Positions 5,777-6,049 of a stretch of 6,049 bases of DNA are shown piece by piece. The notes beneath the pieces were generated by a model that did no database searches, was not told the origin of the DNA, and was given only the letters and a program-made list of their open reading frames with translations. The DNA lies in contig JAIRXA010000193.1 in assembly GCA_031268525.1 (NCBI GenBank), positions 1 to 6,049 of the forward strand, read 5' to 3'. The DNA is from Coriobacteriales bacterium. GTDB lineage: Bacteria > Actinomycetota > Coriobacteriia > Coriobacteriales > UBA8131. The translations under genes and the position numbers were made by a program. Within the stretch, counting starts at the first letter, position 1. The number at the start of each line of letters is the position of its first letter.

Positions 5777-6049
5777 CTACCTCTCCCTATCCGAGGTCCG
5801 CATACGATTGAAAACCCCCAGCCCCGCCCTGAACCAAAAGGGCTCCATGCGTTTCGTCGCCGTCACCAGCTCTTGGGTAATCGCGATATGTTGTGGACAA
5901 AGGCTTTCGCACTTACCGCACTTCACGCACCTGTGCGCGGTGTAGTTCTTGCTCGGCGCGTTTGCGCCGGTGCTCGTGACGTATTGCGTAAGTCCCGTGA
6001 TAAAACCATTGGCGTAGCTCGTGTTGTATGATGCGAAAATGCCGGGTAT
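5777..6049 (-). CDS. Aldo/keto reductase with C-terminal 4Fe-4S motif (partial, 5' end outside window)
   Basis: A minus-strand frame runs open from the right edge to a TAG at 5777-5779 and encodes the last 90 residues of a longer protein; no start lies in the window. It reads IPGIFASYNTSYANGF, then RCVKCGKCESLCPQHIAI. The Cys pattern C-x2-C-x2-C-x3-CP (residues 41, 44, 47 and 51 of the fragment) is a 4Fe-4S cluster signature. This layout, cluster motif plus CPQHI and a final KRMEPFWFRAG helix, matches the C-terminal tail of the ferredoxin-containing aldo/keto reductases common in anaerobes. These are NAD(P)H-dependent oxidoreductases whose substrates are mostly unknown. The reductase barrel is expected to the right of the window. 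The gene is on the same strand as the restriction operon, but the promoter found at 5632-5672 suggests that the operon has its own transcription start. Confidence 0.88.
   Translation of the reverse strand: MPGIFASYNTSYANGFITGLTQYVTSTGANAPSKNYTAHRCVKCGKCESLCPQHIAITQELVTATKRMEPFWFRAGLGVFNRMRTSDRER

Overview
The window is a compact bacterial stretch in which every convincing gene lies on the minus strand, so the map is read from high to low coordinates. Gene order is: the C-terminal end of an aldo/keto reductase with a 4Fe-4S motif (partial, entering from the right edge), a promoter-bearing gap of about 190 bp, a cytosine-5 DNA methyltransferase, an EcoRII-type restriction endonuclease, a Vsr mismatch endonuclease, a flotillin/SPFH membrane protein, and an unrecognised 214-residue protein. 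About 430 bp follow with no convincing gene, apart from a possible 3' end of a plus-strand gene at the extreme left edge.

The core is a complete modification-restriction-repair cassette (about 2771-5587). The methyltransferase carries all classical m5C motifs and a Dcm/EcoRII-like target-recognition stretch. The endonuclease matches EcoRII in length (402 residues from the chosen start), in its N-terminal effector-type domain and in its C-terminal PD-(D/E)xK-like catalytic domain. Vsr nicks at the T:G mismatches that arise when 5-methylcytosine in the methylated site deaminates. The three genes are nearly contiguous: the endonuclease start overlaps the methyltransferase stop by 11 bp, and 11 nt separate the endonuclease stop from the Vsr start. 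The expected target is CCWGG, with CCNGG not excluded.

The methyltransferase starts with about 45 residues that look like a ribbon-helix-helix DNA-binding module. A perfect TGACG-N5-CGTCA inverted repeat lies at the -35 region of its only visible promoter (-10 TATAAT). This suggests the enzyme represses its own operon, and it is the most interesting hypothesis in the window.

The flotillin begins 48 nt after vsr with no visible terminator between, and its stop codon overlaps the start of the 214-residue gene by 11 bp. These two form a second translationally linked pair that may be co-transcribed with the restriction cassette. Whether they contribute to defence or are simply host genes next to it cannot be told from sequence alone.

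The organism cannot be named. Base composition is moderately GC-rich in the genes and visibly more AT-rich at 1-430. The ferredoxin-tailed aldo/keto reductase is of a kind common in anaerobes, including Gram-positive gut lineages, but this is only a hint. The window looks like an accessory island beside ordinary metabolic genes.
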